From Bacillota bacterium (GTDB lineage Bacteria; Bacillota; Clostridia; Lachnospirales; Lachnospiraceae), in contig JAEZVF010000015.1 in the NCBI GenBank assembly GCA_023443225.1, positions 1-64,000 on the forward strand: a DNA stretch of 64,000 nucleotides, given 5' to 3'. Below, piece by piece: positions 52,922 through 61,259 of this stretch (positions are counted from its first letter, which is position 1; each line of letters begins with the position of its first letter). The notes below the pieces were generated by a model. The model searched no databases. It had not been told where the DNA came from and worked only from the letters and a program-made list of their open reading frames with translations. The position numbers were made by a program, and so were the translations under genes.

Positions 52922-53896
52922 GTGAAGAAAATAAAAATAAAAAGAGGACTATTTTTTCTGGTTTTTGTTGCGGTATTCTTAAATCAAACACAAGGTATTA
53001 TGGCATGCACAATATTTTCTGTTACATTAGATGATGGAACCGTATTAGCGTGTAATAATGAAGACTGGATGTATTCAATCGGAAATACGCTAAAAATAAG
53101 TGCACCAGATTCAGGGAGTTATGGGAGAGTTTGCTTTTACAATTCCTCCTATGTACAGGGCGGTATGAATGAATATGGCTTATTTTATGATGGAGCATCC
53201 TGTCCAGCAACCGAAGTACCATACGATAAAAAAAAGAAGGATTTGGGATATGATTTAGGTGAAATAGCATTAGCGAAATGTAAAACAGTTAAGGAAGTAG
53301 AAGAATTTTTTGGCAGTTATAATATTCCAGATGGTTTTTATGATCATCTTTTATTTGCAGATACATCTGGCAATATAGCAGTGTTTGAATGGGTGGAGGA
53401 CAAATTTCGTGTTATATGGAAAGATGCAGAAAAGAAACACCAGGTTATAACGAATTTCTGGTTGTCAGATTCCACACTTGGTGGATATCCGTGTTCTCGT
53501 TATGATACCGCAGAAGAGATTCTGTCTACGGAAGAAATCACATTCGAAATTTGTGAGAAAATATTAAATAAAACGGAGCAAGATTGGGGGAACGGCGGTA
53601 CTCTTTACTCGAATATATGTAATTTAAATGAACGGGAAGTATGTTTGTTTTACAGAGGCGAAGCAAAACAAACATATCAGATGAATCTAATTGATGAACT
53701 GAAAACAATGGAACCTGGAACATGTGAAATAATGCAAATGGAAGAAATATGCTGTGGGGAAGTGCTAGAGGAGGTTTCTACAGATTTAGAATTGAAGAAC
53801 GATAAGAATACAAATCAGGGAGTAATAATAATTTCTGTAGTTGTACTTATAATAGTAGCTCTTATTTTTAAAAAAATGCGTGGAAGTAGAAGATAG
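52922..53896 (+). CDS. Secreted, membrane-anchored Ntn hydrolase (choloylglycine-hydrolase/C45-like)
   Basis: 324 residues with GTG start at 52922; the AAAGGGG site nearly abuts it. Signal peptide followed by Cys29 in MACTIFSVTLDDGTVLACNN, the N-terminal nucleophile motif of linear amide hydrolases. Signal-peptidase cleavage between Ala28 and Cys29 would expose it. RYDTAEEIL is conserved in the family. A C-terminal TM (300-318) tethers it. Could cleave acyl-homoserine-lactone-like or penicillin-like amides; unknown. Confidence 0.75.
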   Translation: MKKIKIKRGLFFLVFVAVFLNQTQGIMACTIFSVTLDDGTVLACNNEDWMYSIGNTLKISAPDSGSYGRVCFYNSSYVQGGMNEYGLFYDGASCPATEVPYDKKKKDLGYDLGEIALAKCKTVKEVEEFFGSYNIPDGFYDHLLFADTSGNIAVFEWVEDKFRVIWKDAEKKHQVITNFWLSDSTLGGYPCSRYDTAEEILSTEEITFEICEKILNKTEQDWGNGGTLYSNICNLNEREVCLFYRGEAKQTYQMNLIDELKTMEPGTCEIMQMEEICCGEVLEEVSTDLELKNDKNTNQGVIIISVVVLIIVALIFKKMRGSRR

Positions 53897-53932
53897 GAAA
53901 ATATATTTTATGGATCAGTATGGAGGGACTAT

Positions 53933-55090
53933 ATGAAACGATTATTCATTGTATTAATAATAGCAATTTCTTTATTAAGCGGTTGCAGAAATGAAGATAA
54001 CAAATCGAGTATGTCTAGCAGCACGCAGCAGGAGGGTGAGGAGGAATTGGTGAACGATGATAGTAAGGATAACAATCAAGATGTAGAACTGAAAGGAAAT
54101 GATGCAACAAATCATAATCTCGAGAACGAAACTAAAGAAGAAATTGAGAAAGAACTAGTTGAGACGGAAACAGAAGAACAAAAATATCTTATACAAGATA
54201 AGTTCAATTCTTTAGCTTTGGCAAACAATATAGTAAATGAATCAACGGAGAAAGAGTTTTTTGTATTACTTCCTCCATCTTATTATGATGGAAATAAAAG
54301 GTATCCTGTAGTATACTATTTACATGGGCAGGCGGAATCCGCTTCGAGTTTTATGTTAAATTACGAGAAGACTTTTCTAAGTGAATTCCAAAATGGAGCA
54401 AAGGAGTTTATTTTAGTTGGTGTAAATGGCACTAGTAATCAAGGTGGAGCATTCTATGTGAATTCACCTGTATCAGGTTATTACGAAGATTATGTAGTTG
54501 AGGAGTTGGTGTCGTACATAGATTCTAATTATAGAACTATTGCGAATCGTGATTCTCGCGGTATATGCGGGTTTTCAATGGGAGGATTTGGAGCATATAA
54601 TTTAGCATTTCACCATCCAGACGTGTATTGCTGTATTTTAGCAATGTCTCCAGGTGCATTGGCTAAAGGAGAATTACCGAATGCAATGGCAACCTGGAAG
54701 GGCGACAGGGGATTTTTATTAGGTTATGCAAGAGCATTCTCACCGCTTATGGAGGATGATACAGGAGCTTACGGAAATATCCCAGCTATGGATGATACAG
54801 AAGAAGACAAGAAGATACAAGAAGATTGGAAAAGTGGTTTCGGAAATATAGCTGAAAAACTTGATGCGTATATCAAACTCAATAATCCTCTAAAAGCAAT
54901 CAAGATAACATATGGTAGTGCGGATTCTTATCAATGGATTCCATCGGGTTGCGAATACATGGCCGATTGTATGGATCAAAGAGCAATTGCATATACAATG
55001 GAGATTGTAAAAACAGGACATTGTTTGCCAACAAGCCCAGTCGAGAAACATATTCTTCCGTTTTTCGAGGAAAACTTATGTTTTGAGTAG
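53933..55090 (+). CDS. Lipoprotein esterase (PF00756-type alpha/beta hydrolase)
   Basis: 385 residues. Lipobox LLSGC (Cys18), acidic linker to about 85, then the esterase D fold: RYPVVYYLHGQAESA, nucleophile GFSMGGFGAY (S215), Asp near YGSADSYQW, His in KTGHCLP. Acts outside the cell on ester-linked substrates such as acetylated or feruloylated polysaccharides (inferred). 36 bp after the Ntn hydrolase gene, probably one transcript. Confidence 0.85.
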   Translation: MKRLFIVLIIAISLLSGCRNEDNKSSMSSSTQQEGEEELVNDDSKDNNQDVELKGNDATNHNLENETKEEIEKELVETETEEQKYLIQDKFNSLALANNIVNESTEKEFFVLLPPSYYDGNKRYPVVYYLHGQAESASSFMLNYEKTFLSEFQNGAKEFILVGVNGTSNQGGAFYVNSPVSGYYEDYVVEELVSYIDSNYRTIANRDSRGICGFSMGGFGAYNLAFHHPDVYCCILAMSPGALAKGELPNAMATWKGDRGFLLGYARAFSPLMEDDTGAYGNIPAMDDTEEDKKIQEDWKSGFGNIAEKLDAYIKLNNPLKAIKITYGSADSYQWIPSGCEYMADCMDQRAIAYTMEIVKTGHCLPTSPVEKHILPFFEENLCFE

Positions 55091-55133
55091 TTTCCATCAT
55101 AACGATTGGACATGAATGATATGGGGTACTTAT

Positions 55134-56021
55134 ATGGAAAAAAGTCAGTTTTCAATAATATGTGGTTTAGTTGATCTAATCGAAGACAATATTAAGAATA
55201 ATATTGATTTGGAACTAGTGGCTGACAGAGTAGGCCTTTCGAAATACTATCTAGAAAGGGTTTTTAAATCTATTACAGGAAAATCGTTGATTGCTTATGT
55301 AAGAGAACGGAAACTGAGCGAAAGTGCAAGTGATCTGCTAAGAAGCAATTTTAGGGTTATTGATATTGCATCAGAGTACCATTATGAACAAGAACAATCT
55401 TATATTCGAGCATTTCGACAAATGTTTCACATTACCCCTTATCAGTTTCGTAAGCAACGAACAGAATTACCGATTGCCACAAAATTGGATGTGAACATAT
55501 TAAGAAATGCAGGACAGGGTTTGGTTGTAGAACCAAGGATGTGTTTGAAATCAGAATTTTATCTTCAGGGAATGGTTCAAGAAATAGTGCACTCAGTAAA
55601 TTATGAGGAGAGTATATGTACGGCAAATGCATTGGAATGGATAAATAAATACTTGCCTACAGTTTCGAATTCAATCAACAAAGATGTTTACTATGGATAT
55701 GTAATCTACACAGAACATTCCGAATATAGCAATTATTATGCCACCTGTGTGGAAATCAAAGAACGAGCAAACGTGAGTGAACCTATGGTGCAGTATACCA
55801 TTCCTACACACGAATATGCAGTGTTCCGATATATAGGTTTCCATTCGCCTTATGAGATAACCTTCAAAACCCTTTGTGAGATATATAATGCGACAGATTT
55901 ATGGATTGAAAAATCGTCCTATCGACAAGCAGCAAAGTTTCATTTTGAAAAGTTAGACTTTAGTATATCGTCAGATAATTATTGTGAGCTTGATATTTAT
56001 TATCCTATGATTATGAGATAA
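55134..56021 (+). CDS. AraC-family regulator with GyrI-like domain
   Basis: 295 residues from ATG 55134. N-terminal double HTH (LVADRVGLSKYYLERVFKSITG, IDIASEYHYEQEQSYIRAFRQMFHITP), C-terminal GyrI-like domain (VQYTIPTHEYAVFRYIG). It lies 43 bp after the esterase gene and may control the hydrolase pair. In 56022-56171 a coding-like fragment (LNLLGERKDLNEIQEL) without a start remains, a relic of an unknown gene. Confidence 0.8.
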   Translation: MEKSQFSIICGLVDLIEDNIKNNIDLELVADRVGLSKYYLERVFKSITGKSLIAYVRERKLSESASDLLRSNFRVIDIASEYHYEQEQSYIRAFRQMFHITPYQFRKQRTELPIATKLDVNILRNAGQGLVVEPRMCLKSEFYLQGMVQEIVHSVNYEESICTANALEWINKYLPTVSNSINKDVYYGYVIYTEHSEYSNYYATCVEIKERANVSEPMVQYTIPTHEYAVFRYIGFHSPYEITFKTLCEIYNATDLWIEKSSYRQAAKFHFEKLDFSISSDNYCELDIYYPMIMR

Positions 56022-56171
56022 TTCGAGACTGTGAAATTGTACCATATTATACGGTATCGGACATATTGCACTTAACCTATTGGGAGAAAGAAAAGATCTT
56101 AATGAAATACAAGAACTAATAATATGTGTAGCACGGTTTGAAGTAAAAGCATTCAGAAACAACTTGCTTTA

Positions 56172-56220
56172 AAACAGACTAAGTATATTTAAAAGCGATA
56201 TACTTAGTCTGTTTATTTTA
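56172..56220. terminator. Bidirectional terminator
   Basis: 17-bp arms AAACAGACTAAGTATAT / ATATACTTAGTCTGTTT with a 9-nt loop; T-rich on the plus side, serving the convergent PfkB gene too. Confidence 0.85.
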
Positions 56221-56230
56221 TTCGATATTA

Positions 56231-57133
56231 TTATTGTTTTATCAAGTTATTAATTTCTGCAATAGTCGGAGGATTTAGCTGTGATGGGTATCTTGAAATG
56301 GCCACAGCCGAGCAGGCACTTGCAAATTTGACAAGCTCATCATCATTCATGCCCATGGATAGGGCATAAGTGCAGCCTGCTTTGAATGTATCACCTGCAC
56401 CAAGCGTACTGACAACATCAACCTTAAAAGGTTGAAAGGATTTTATTTTGCCACCCTTTCTTCCATAGAAAAACTCTTTGCCACCATTGGTTATAATGGT
56501 TAGTCCTCCACCATTTTCCTGAAACAGAGGAAAAAGTTCTTCACGGGTCTTGCCTGGATAGTGATTCTGTATGCCCTCTCCTGAAATAACCGATACCGCA
56601 GAATTTTGATGCAGATAACTATTGTATTTGCAATCAATTGTAACATAGGGGATTTCATGTTTGACACAGAATTCTGCAGCAAGATCGGAATCGTCCATGA
56701 AATACGGGTCAATTGCAGCAGCATCACAGTTCAACATTTCCTCTTTCTTTGGCTTGTTCCAGCGTCTTAACCCATCGTTAGATGCGGATGCATAAAACTT
56801 TTGGAATGTGCCCATGGGGGTTCGTGTGTCATTTGCTATTAATACATAATCCTCAATTCCCTCATAGTTTTCATCAAAATAAAGATAATCAAGATTTACT
56901 GACTTATCCTTATAAAAATTTCTAACTAATGGTTCAATTTTTCGGCCTATGTGGTTTCCGTTAAGAATTACATTAACCCCGAGAGAGGATAAGACAGTAG
57001 CACAAGTGCCTGTTTCGCCACCAGGAAAGCTGTAACTTTCCTGAATCTCTGAATATTCATCGGGTTTTACAAATTCTGATAATAAGAAACTGTTAGAGTA
57101 AACAATCATTCCATATAAATAAATATTTTTCAT
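56231..57133 (-). CDS. PfkB-family sugar kinase
   Basis: 300 residues. GGETGTCATVLSSLGVNV at the substrate side and the ATP/anion-hole motif STLGAGDTFKAGC with the catalytic Asp near 246. ATG 57133 follows GGAGGT. Related to ribokinase/adenosine kinase; substrate not determinable. Divergent from the AraC gene, which probably regulates it. Confidence 0.88.
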   Translation of the reverse strand: MKNIYLYGMIVYSNSFLLSEFVKPDEYSEIQESYSFPGGETGTCATVLSSLGVNVILNGNHIGRKIEPLVRNFYKDKSVNLDYLYFDENYEGIEDYVLIANDTRTPMGTFQKFYASASNDGLRRWNKPKKEEMLNCDAAAIDPYFMDDSDLAAEFCVKHEIPYVTIDCKYNSYLHQNSAVSVISGEGIQNHYPGKTREELFPLFQENGGGLTIITNGGKEFFYGRKGGKIKSFQPFKVDVVSTLGAGDTFKAGCTYALSMGMNDDELVKFASACSAVAISRYPSQLNPPTIAEINNLIKQ

Positions 57134-57275
57134 AAGTGACCTCCTGCAAAACTGTATTATTTAACCACATCCGATGTGATATAGTCTTATTGTATCGGAT
57201 TGTTTGCATATTTTGTATAAGATTGGTTGTAATTATATAATATTGGTTGTATATTAATGGGAAGAGGTGATATCT

Positions 57276-58061
57276 ATGAGTATGAATAAGGAGCTTAATT
57301 TACAACTTTTTATTCAGAGAGAGGAGAAGAAAAGCCACGTTGAATATAAGCATGAATACAGCTTCTATAATAATATTGCAGAGGGAAATATGGAAGCTGT
57401 AACAAAAAGCCTTGCTGATCCAACCAATATACGAATGTACGAAAGTCCCAAATACGGACAGCTATCAAAGGATTTTCTAAGGAATATTCGTTATCATTTT
57501 GTTGTATCAGTAGCACTTATCACGAGGTTATGTGTAGAAAAAGGACTTGAACGTGAGCTAGCATATACTTTAAGCGACCTTTATATCTGCAAAATGGATG
57601 TAATACCGTCCGCTTCGCAAATTCTCTTTCTGTACAATGAAATGCTGCTTGATTTTACACAAAAAATGGCTGACTTGCCAAAGAAACAGGTCTATTCCAT
57701 GCAAGTCGCAAAAGCTATCGATTATATTTATAAACACAGAAACGAACGGTTAACAGTTGATATGGTGGCAGAAAATATAGGTATAAACCGCAGCTATCTG
57801 TCCTCGTTATTTATAAAGGAAACCAACGAAAGCATCAGCAATTTTATCCGTAAGGAGAAAATTAAGGCAGCTACAAATATGCTTCGTTTTTCAGATTATT
57901 CATACAGTGACATTGCTGAATATTTCGGTTTTGCGTCCCAAAGCCATTTCATTCAGTGCTTCCGTAAGGAAACCGGATTTACACCGATGACGTATAGGAA
58001 ACGGTTTTCTTATAATTGGGAAGGTTGTGTACATATTACAGAAGTGGATGGAATCCCTTGA
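57276..58061 (+). CDS. AraC-family regulator, C-terminus altered by an attachment scar
   Basis: 261 residues from ATG 57276 after GAGGTGA. Helical N-terminal domain as in AraC proteins with CMDVI segment, C-terminal HTHs (VAENIGINRSYLSSLFIKET, IAEYFGFASQSHFIQCFRKE). The final residues VDGIP are encoded by the element-end sequence GAAGTGGATGGAATCCC, so the natural tail has been replaced. Confidence 0.82.
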   Translation: MSMNKELNLQLFIQREEKKSHVEYKHEYSFYNNIAEGNMEAVTKSLADPTNIRMYESPKYGQLSKDFLRNIRYHFVVSVALITRLCVEKGLERELAYTLSDLYICKMDVIPSASQILFLYNEMLLDFTQKMADLPKKQVYSMQVAKAIDYIYKHRNERLTVDMVAENIGINRSYLSSLFIKETNESISNFIRKEKIKAATNMLRFSDYSYSDIAEYFGFASQSHFIQCFRKETGFTPMTYRKRFSYNWEGCVHITEVDGIP

Positions 58062-58115
58062 TTTTTTCAAGGGATTTTATGCTTGTTTGATATGTGATCC
58101 ATATATGTACTACTT
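58036..58115. repeat. Fused element ends, scar 8 relic
   Basis: CAGAAGTGGATGG is the right-end block seen before scars 2 and 6; it runs straight into AATCCCTTGATTTTTTCAAG and the TGATATGTG...ATATGTAC arm region of the left end. The tRNA core between them is lost. The hairpin serves as terminator for the AraC gene. Confidence 0.7.
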
Positions 58116-58153
58116 TTCAACACTCTAGTGAAAATATAGATGGAAATTTATGT

Positions 58154-58181
58154 TTGTCATAGGAAGTTTCTATGTTATAAT
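58154..58181 (+). promoter_or_regulatory. Promoter of the GNAT gene
   Basis: TTGTCA (58154-58159), 16-bp spacer, TATAAT (58176-58181), 40 bp before the ATG. Confidence 0.65.
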
Positions 58182-58220
58182 GAAAGCGGAATAAGGATTT
58201 GATCTAACGGGGGATTAAGA

Positions 58221-59039
58221 ATGATACAAATAAATAAAGATATAAAGGTGAAAGATGTAACTAATGTTATAAATGAAAAATCTCCGAGCTTTTCTGGTAT
58301 TGTAAATCAGGAATGTAAGGGGGAATTATGGGTAGACAACATCGAAGTACCAAGAATTGCAATTGCAGGGTCATTTGCAGTAGGAGGTTTTGCATTTCTT
58401 GGGACATATGAAAACAAGGAAGAGTTTTTGATTTTAAAAGATTTTTTAGAAAATGAATTATTTTATCACTTAAAGAAAAATGGTGTTGATTGTTTTGAAT
58501 TTTCAATTGAAAGTGAAAACTTACGTAATAATATTTTAGATATGTTGAAAGACAAATCAATTCATACAGAAAAAGAGTTCTCTTACAGAATTAATTCACT
58601 ACCTAGAAATATGCAAGGTATTCCCGAAGAATATCAAATAAGAAAAGTAGATGATGTATTCTGGAATATGCTATTAGAGGGCAAATTTGAAAATGGAGAT
58701 TTCCTTAAAACTCGATTGTTGGAATCTTGGTATTCATTTGAAGAATTTAAGAATAAGAGTATTGCTTATTCTACTATCTTAGGAAACAGAATTATTGCAG
58801 TAATGGTTGGAACCGCATGTTTTAATAATATAATAGCAATCGATATTGAAACAGAGGAAAAGCATAGAAGAAAAGGATTGGCTTATGCTATGGCAGTAGA
58901 GTTTATAGCCGAATGCTTGAGAAATAATTATTTTCCACAATGGGATTGTGTTGCATCAAATCCAAATTCTTATAATTTGGCTAAAAAATTAGGATTTGAG
59001 AAAATAAATGAAAATACTGTATATTGGTTTCCTATTTAG
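58221..59039 (+). CDS. GNAT acetyltransferase (PF12746-like, two-domain)
   Basis: 272 residues. An N-terminal half with a degenerate GNAT fold and a C-terminal active half (NNIIAIDIETEEKHRRKGLAY, CVASNPNSYNLAKKLGFEK). This duplication matches the GNAT_acetyltran family. Substrate unknown. First gene of a three-gene run with two aminoglycoside-enzyme homologues, each with its own spacing of 70-115 bp. Confidence 0.8.
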   Translation: MIQINKDIKVKDVTNVINEKSPSFSGIVNQECKGELWVDNIEVPRIAIAGSFAVGGFAFLGTYENKEEFLILKDFLENELFYHLKKNGVDCFEFSIESENLRNNILDMLKDKSIHTEKEFSYRINSLPRNMQGIPEEYQIRKVDDVFWNMLLEGKFENGDFLKTRLLESWYSFEEFKNKSIAYSTILGNRIIAVMVGTACFNNIIAIDIETEEKHRRKGLAYAMAVEFIAECLRNNYFPQWDCVASNPNSYNLAKKLGFEKINENTVYWFPI

Positions 59040-59154
59040 TTAATCTGCACCTATTTATATTAAAATTATCTGGGAATGAACAAATTGCAGAAGAAATCAC
59101 TTTGGAGATTAGTTGTGGTTCCAATATATTGTATTATAATAGGCAGGTATATGT

Positions 59155-60009
59155 ATGAGGACTGAAAAAGAAATGTTTGATTTAATATTAAATGTCGCAG
59201 AAAAGGACCCACGTATCCGCGCGGTATATATGAACGGTTCGCGCACGAATCCAAATGCACCAAAAGATAACTATCAGGATTATGATATTGTTTATGTGGT
59301 TGATGAATTTGAGACATTTACTGCTGATAACAGTTGGATAGATATTTTCGGAGAAAGGCTTATATTGCAAATGCCTGAAGCAATGAGATATCCAAGTGGT
59401 GAAGGGCATTTTAGTTGGATGATGTTATTTACAGATGGTAATCGTCTTGACTTGACACTAATTCCGGTTCAAAAACTTGAGCTGATAGGTAATGACAGCT
59501 TGAGCATAACTCTTCTGGATAAAGATGGAGTCTTACCCTCGTTTCCAATCGCATGTGATAAGGACTATCTAGTAAAGCCTCCATCGAAACTGTTTTATTT
59601 ATCCTGTTGCAATAATTTCTGGTGGTGCTTACAAAATGTAGCAAAAGGTATTGCTCGTAATGAATTACCTTATGCAATGTTAATGTATCATAATGTTGTA
59701 CGCGAAGAATTACACGATATGATTTCGTGGTATATTGGTATTATCACTAATTTTAGTGTTTCTGCTGGCAAGATGGGTAAATATTTCAAAAGATATCTGC
59801 CGTCAGAAATATATGAACAATACTTATTAACTTATTCCGACAGCGACTACAATAATATGTGGAATGCGATAATGAATACCTGTGATATGTTTAGCTCTCT
59901 TTCTAAAAAGGTTGCTGAACATTTTAGTTACGTTTATAATGAGCAAGACGAAGAGAATATGAGACTATATATTAACAATGTTAAGAACAATGTTTACCAA
60001 AGAAGTTAA
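59155..60009 (+). CDS. Aminoglycoside 6-adenylyltransferase-like, ANT(6)/AadE
   Basis: 284 residues, usual family length. MNGSRTNPNAPKDNYQDYDI (residues 26-45) is the nucleotidyltransferase motif with the paired Asp, then DNSWIDIFGERLILQMPE and LTLIPVQK, all typical of streptomycin-modifying ANT(6) enzymes. Complete. Phenotype not provable by reading; many Clostridia carry chromosomal copies. Confidence 0.88.
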   Translation: MRTEKEMFDLILNVAEKDPRIRAVYMNGSRTNPNAPKDNYQDYDIVYVVDEFETFTADNSWIDIFGERLILQMPEAMRYPSGEGHFSWMMLFTDGNRLDLTLIPVQKLELIGNDSLSITLLDKDGVLPSFPIACDKDYLVKPPSKLFYLSCCNNFWWCLQNVAKGIARNELPYAMLMYHNVVREELHDMISWYIGIITNFSVSAGKMGKYFKRYLPSEIYEQYLLTYSDSDYNNMWNAIMNTCDMFSSLSKKVAEHFSYVYNEQDEENMRLYINNVKNNVYQRS

Positions 60010-60076
60010 TGAAGTTAATATGCGCAATTCGGTTTTTTAGAGAGATAGATTTTTAAGATTATGGGAGGAGATTTAC

Positions 60077-60865
60077 ATGGAAAGAAAAATAGTATTAAAA
60101 GATGATGTGAAAGCAAGCCTACAAGCAGTAGGTATAAAACCCGGTCAGACAATTATAGTACATACTTCTATGAGTCAGATCGGATTTGTCTGTGGAGGAG
60201 CACAAATCATCATTGAAGCTTTGCTTGAATGTGTTGGAGAAGAAGGGACGATTATGATGCCAACACAATCATGGAAGAACTTAGATCCAGAAACTGGTGT
60301 GCACTGGGAGGAGCCAAAAGAATGGTGGCAGACGATTCGAGAGCAATGGCCAGCATATAATAAAGATATTACGCCTACGAATACTATGGGTTCAGTAGCT
60401 GAGATGTTTCGTAGATGGCCTGGTGCGAGGCGTAGTGATCATCCAGCTCGTTCGGTAGCAGCAGCTGGTCAATATGCTGAGTATCTAACTGAGAATCATG
60501 ATTTATCCAATATCTTTGGTGAAGGCTCACCAATTGATAAGCTATATGATTTGGACGGATATGTTTTATTAATCGGTGTGGGATACGATAAATGCACTTC
60601 CTTGCATCTAGCAGATGATAGAGCAGAATATACAGGAAAGCATAGGTGCAAAGAAAGCAGTGCAATGATGGTGGATGGGAAAAGAGAATGGGTCACTTAT
60701 GAAACTCTATATGTGGATGGAGAGGATTTTAATGAGATAGGTGAAGCATTTGAACAAAGAAACCGGTTATCGGAAGTTCCACTAGGCAATTGCACCATCA
60801 AATTCATGCGGCAGCGAGAATTAGTTGACTTTGCAGTCGAGTGGATAGAACTGAACCGAAAGTAG
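60077..60865 (+). CDS. Aminoglycoside N3-acetyltransferase-like, AAC(3)
   Basis: 262 residues. IIVHTSMSQIGFVCGG, MMPTQSWKNLDPE, NTMGSVAEMFRRWPGARRSDHPARSVAA and LLIGVGYDKCTSLHLAD match the antibiotic acetyltransferase fold, with active-site His in RSDHP. Close relatives include YokD-like proteins without clear resistance function. Good GGGAGG site. Confidence 0.88.
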   Translation: MERKIVLKDDVKASLQAVGIKPGQTIIVHTSMSQIGFVCGGAQIIIEALLECVGEEGTIMMPTQSWKNLDPETGVHWEEPKEWWQTIREQWPAYNKDITPTNTMGSVAEMFRRWPGARRSDHPARSVAAAGQYAEYLTENHDLSNIFGEGSPIDKLYDLDGYVLLIGVGYDKCTSLHLADDRAEYTGKHRCKESSAMMVDGKREWVTYETLYVDGEDFNEIGEAFEQRNRLSEVPLGNCTIKFMRQRELVDFAVEWIELNRK

Positions 60866-60905
60866 ATACTGCTTACAGTGATTACAAGGATTCAGCATGC
60901 CGACT

Positions 60906-61085
60906 TTAATTGGATGTAATTCTAGGTTGATGGTCTTCACCTGGCGGGGCATAAAATGGATAGCTTGATGTGCCATCTTGTTTACCAATATTAGGATCTA
61001 CATTAACCACATTTTCATTGTTGGAATTATAGTTTACAGGTTCATTTTTAGCTTGTCTATTAATAGATATATCTTTGCTCTTCAT
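60906..61085 (-). CDS. Small polar protein of unknown function
   Basis: 59 residues from the ATG at 61085, 8 nt after AAAGGAG; the longer frame to 61145 lacks a site. Asn-, Pro- and Lys-rich, no TM or signal. Resembles no family I recognise. Convergent with the AAC(3) gene. Confidence 0.5.
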   Translation of the reverse strand: MKSKDISINRQAKNEPVNYNSNNENVVNVDPNIGKQDGTSSYPFYAPPGEDHQPRITSN

Positions 61086-61210
61086 TCTAGATGCTCCTTT
61101 CATTTTTACTAGTGTTTGTAGAATGAAAAAAATTATACTATACACTTTTAAAGGAGCTACGAAAAGACTTTTAATCCATTGATAACATTAACCTAGATGT
61201 AGGTGTTAAA

Positions 61211-61244
61211 GTACCCCGCAGATTCTGGTGAATCTGCGGGGTAT
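61211..61244 (-). terminator. Intrinsic terminator of the surface-protein gene
   Basis: 15-bp perfect arms TACCCCGCAGATTC / GAATCTGCGGGGTA, 4-nt loop, 16 bp downstream of the stop codon on the minus strand. Confidence 0.85.
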
Positions 61245-61259
61245 TGCCATGGGGCCATA

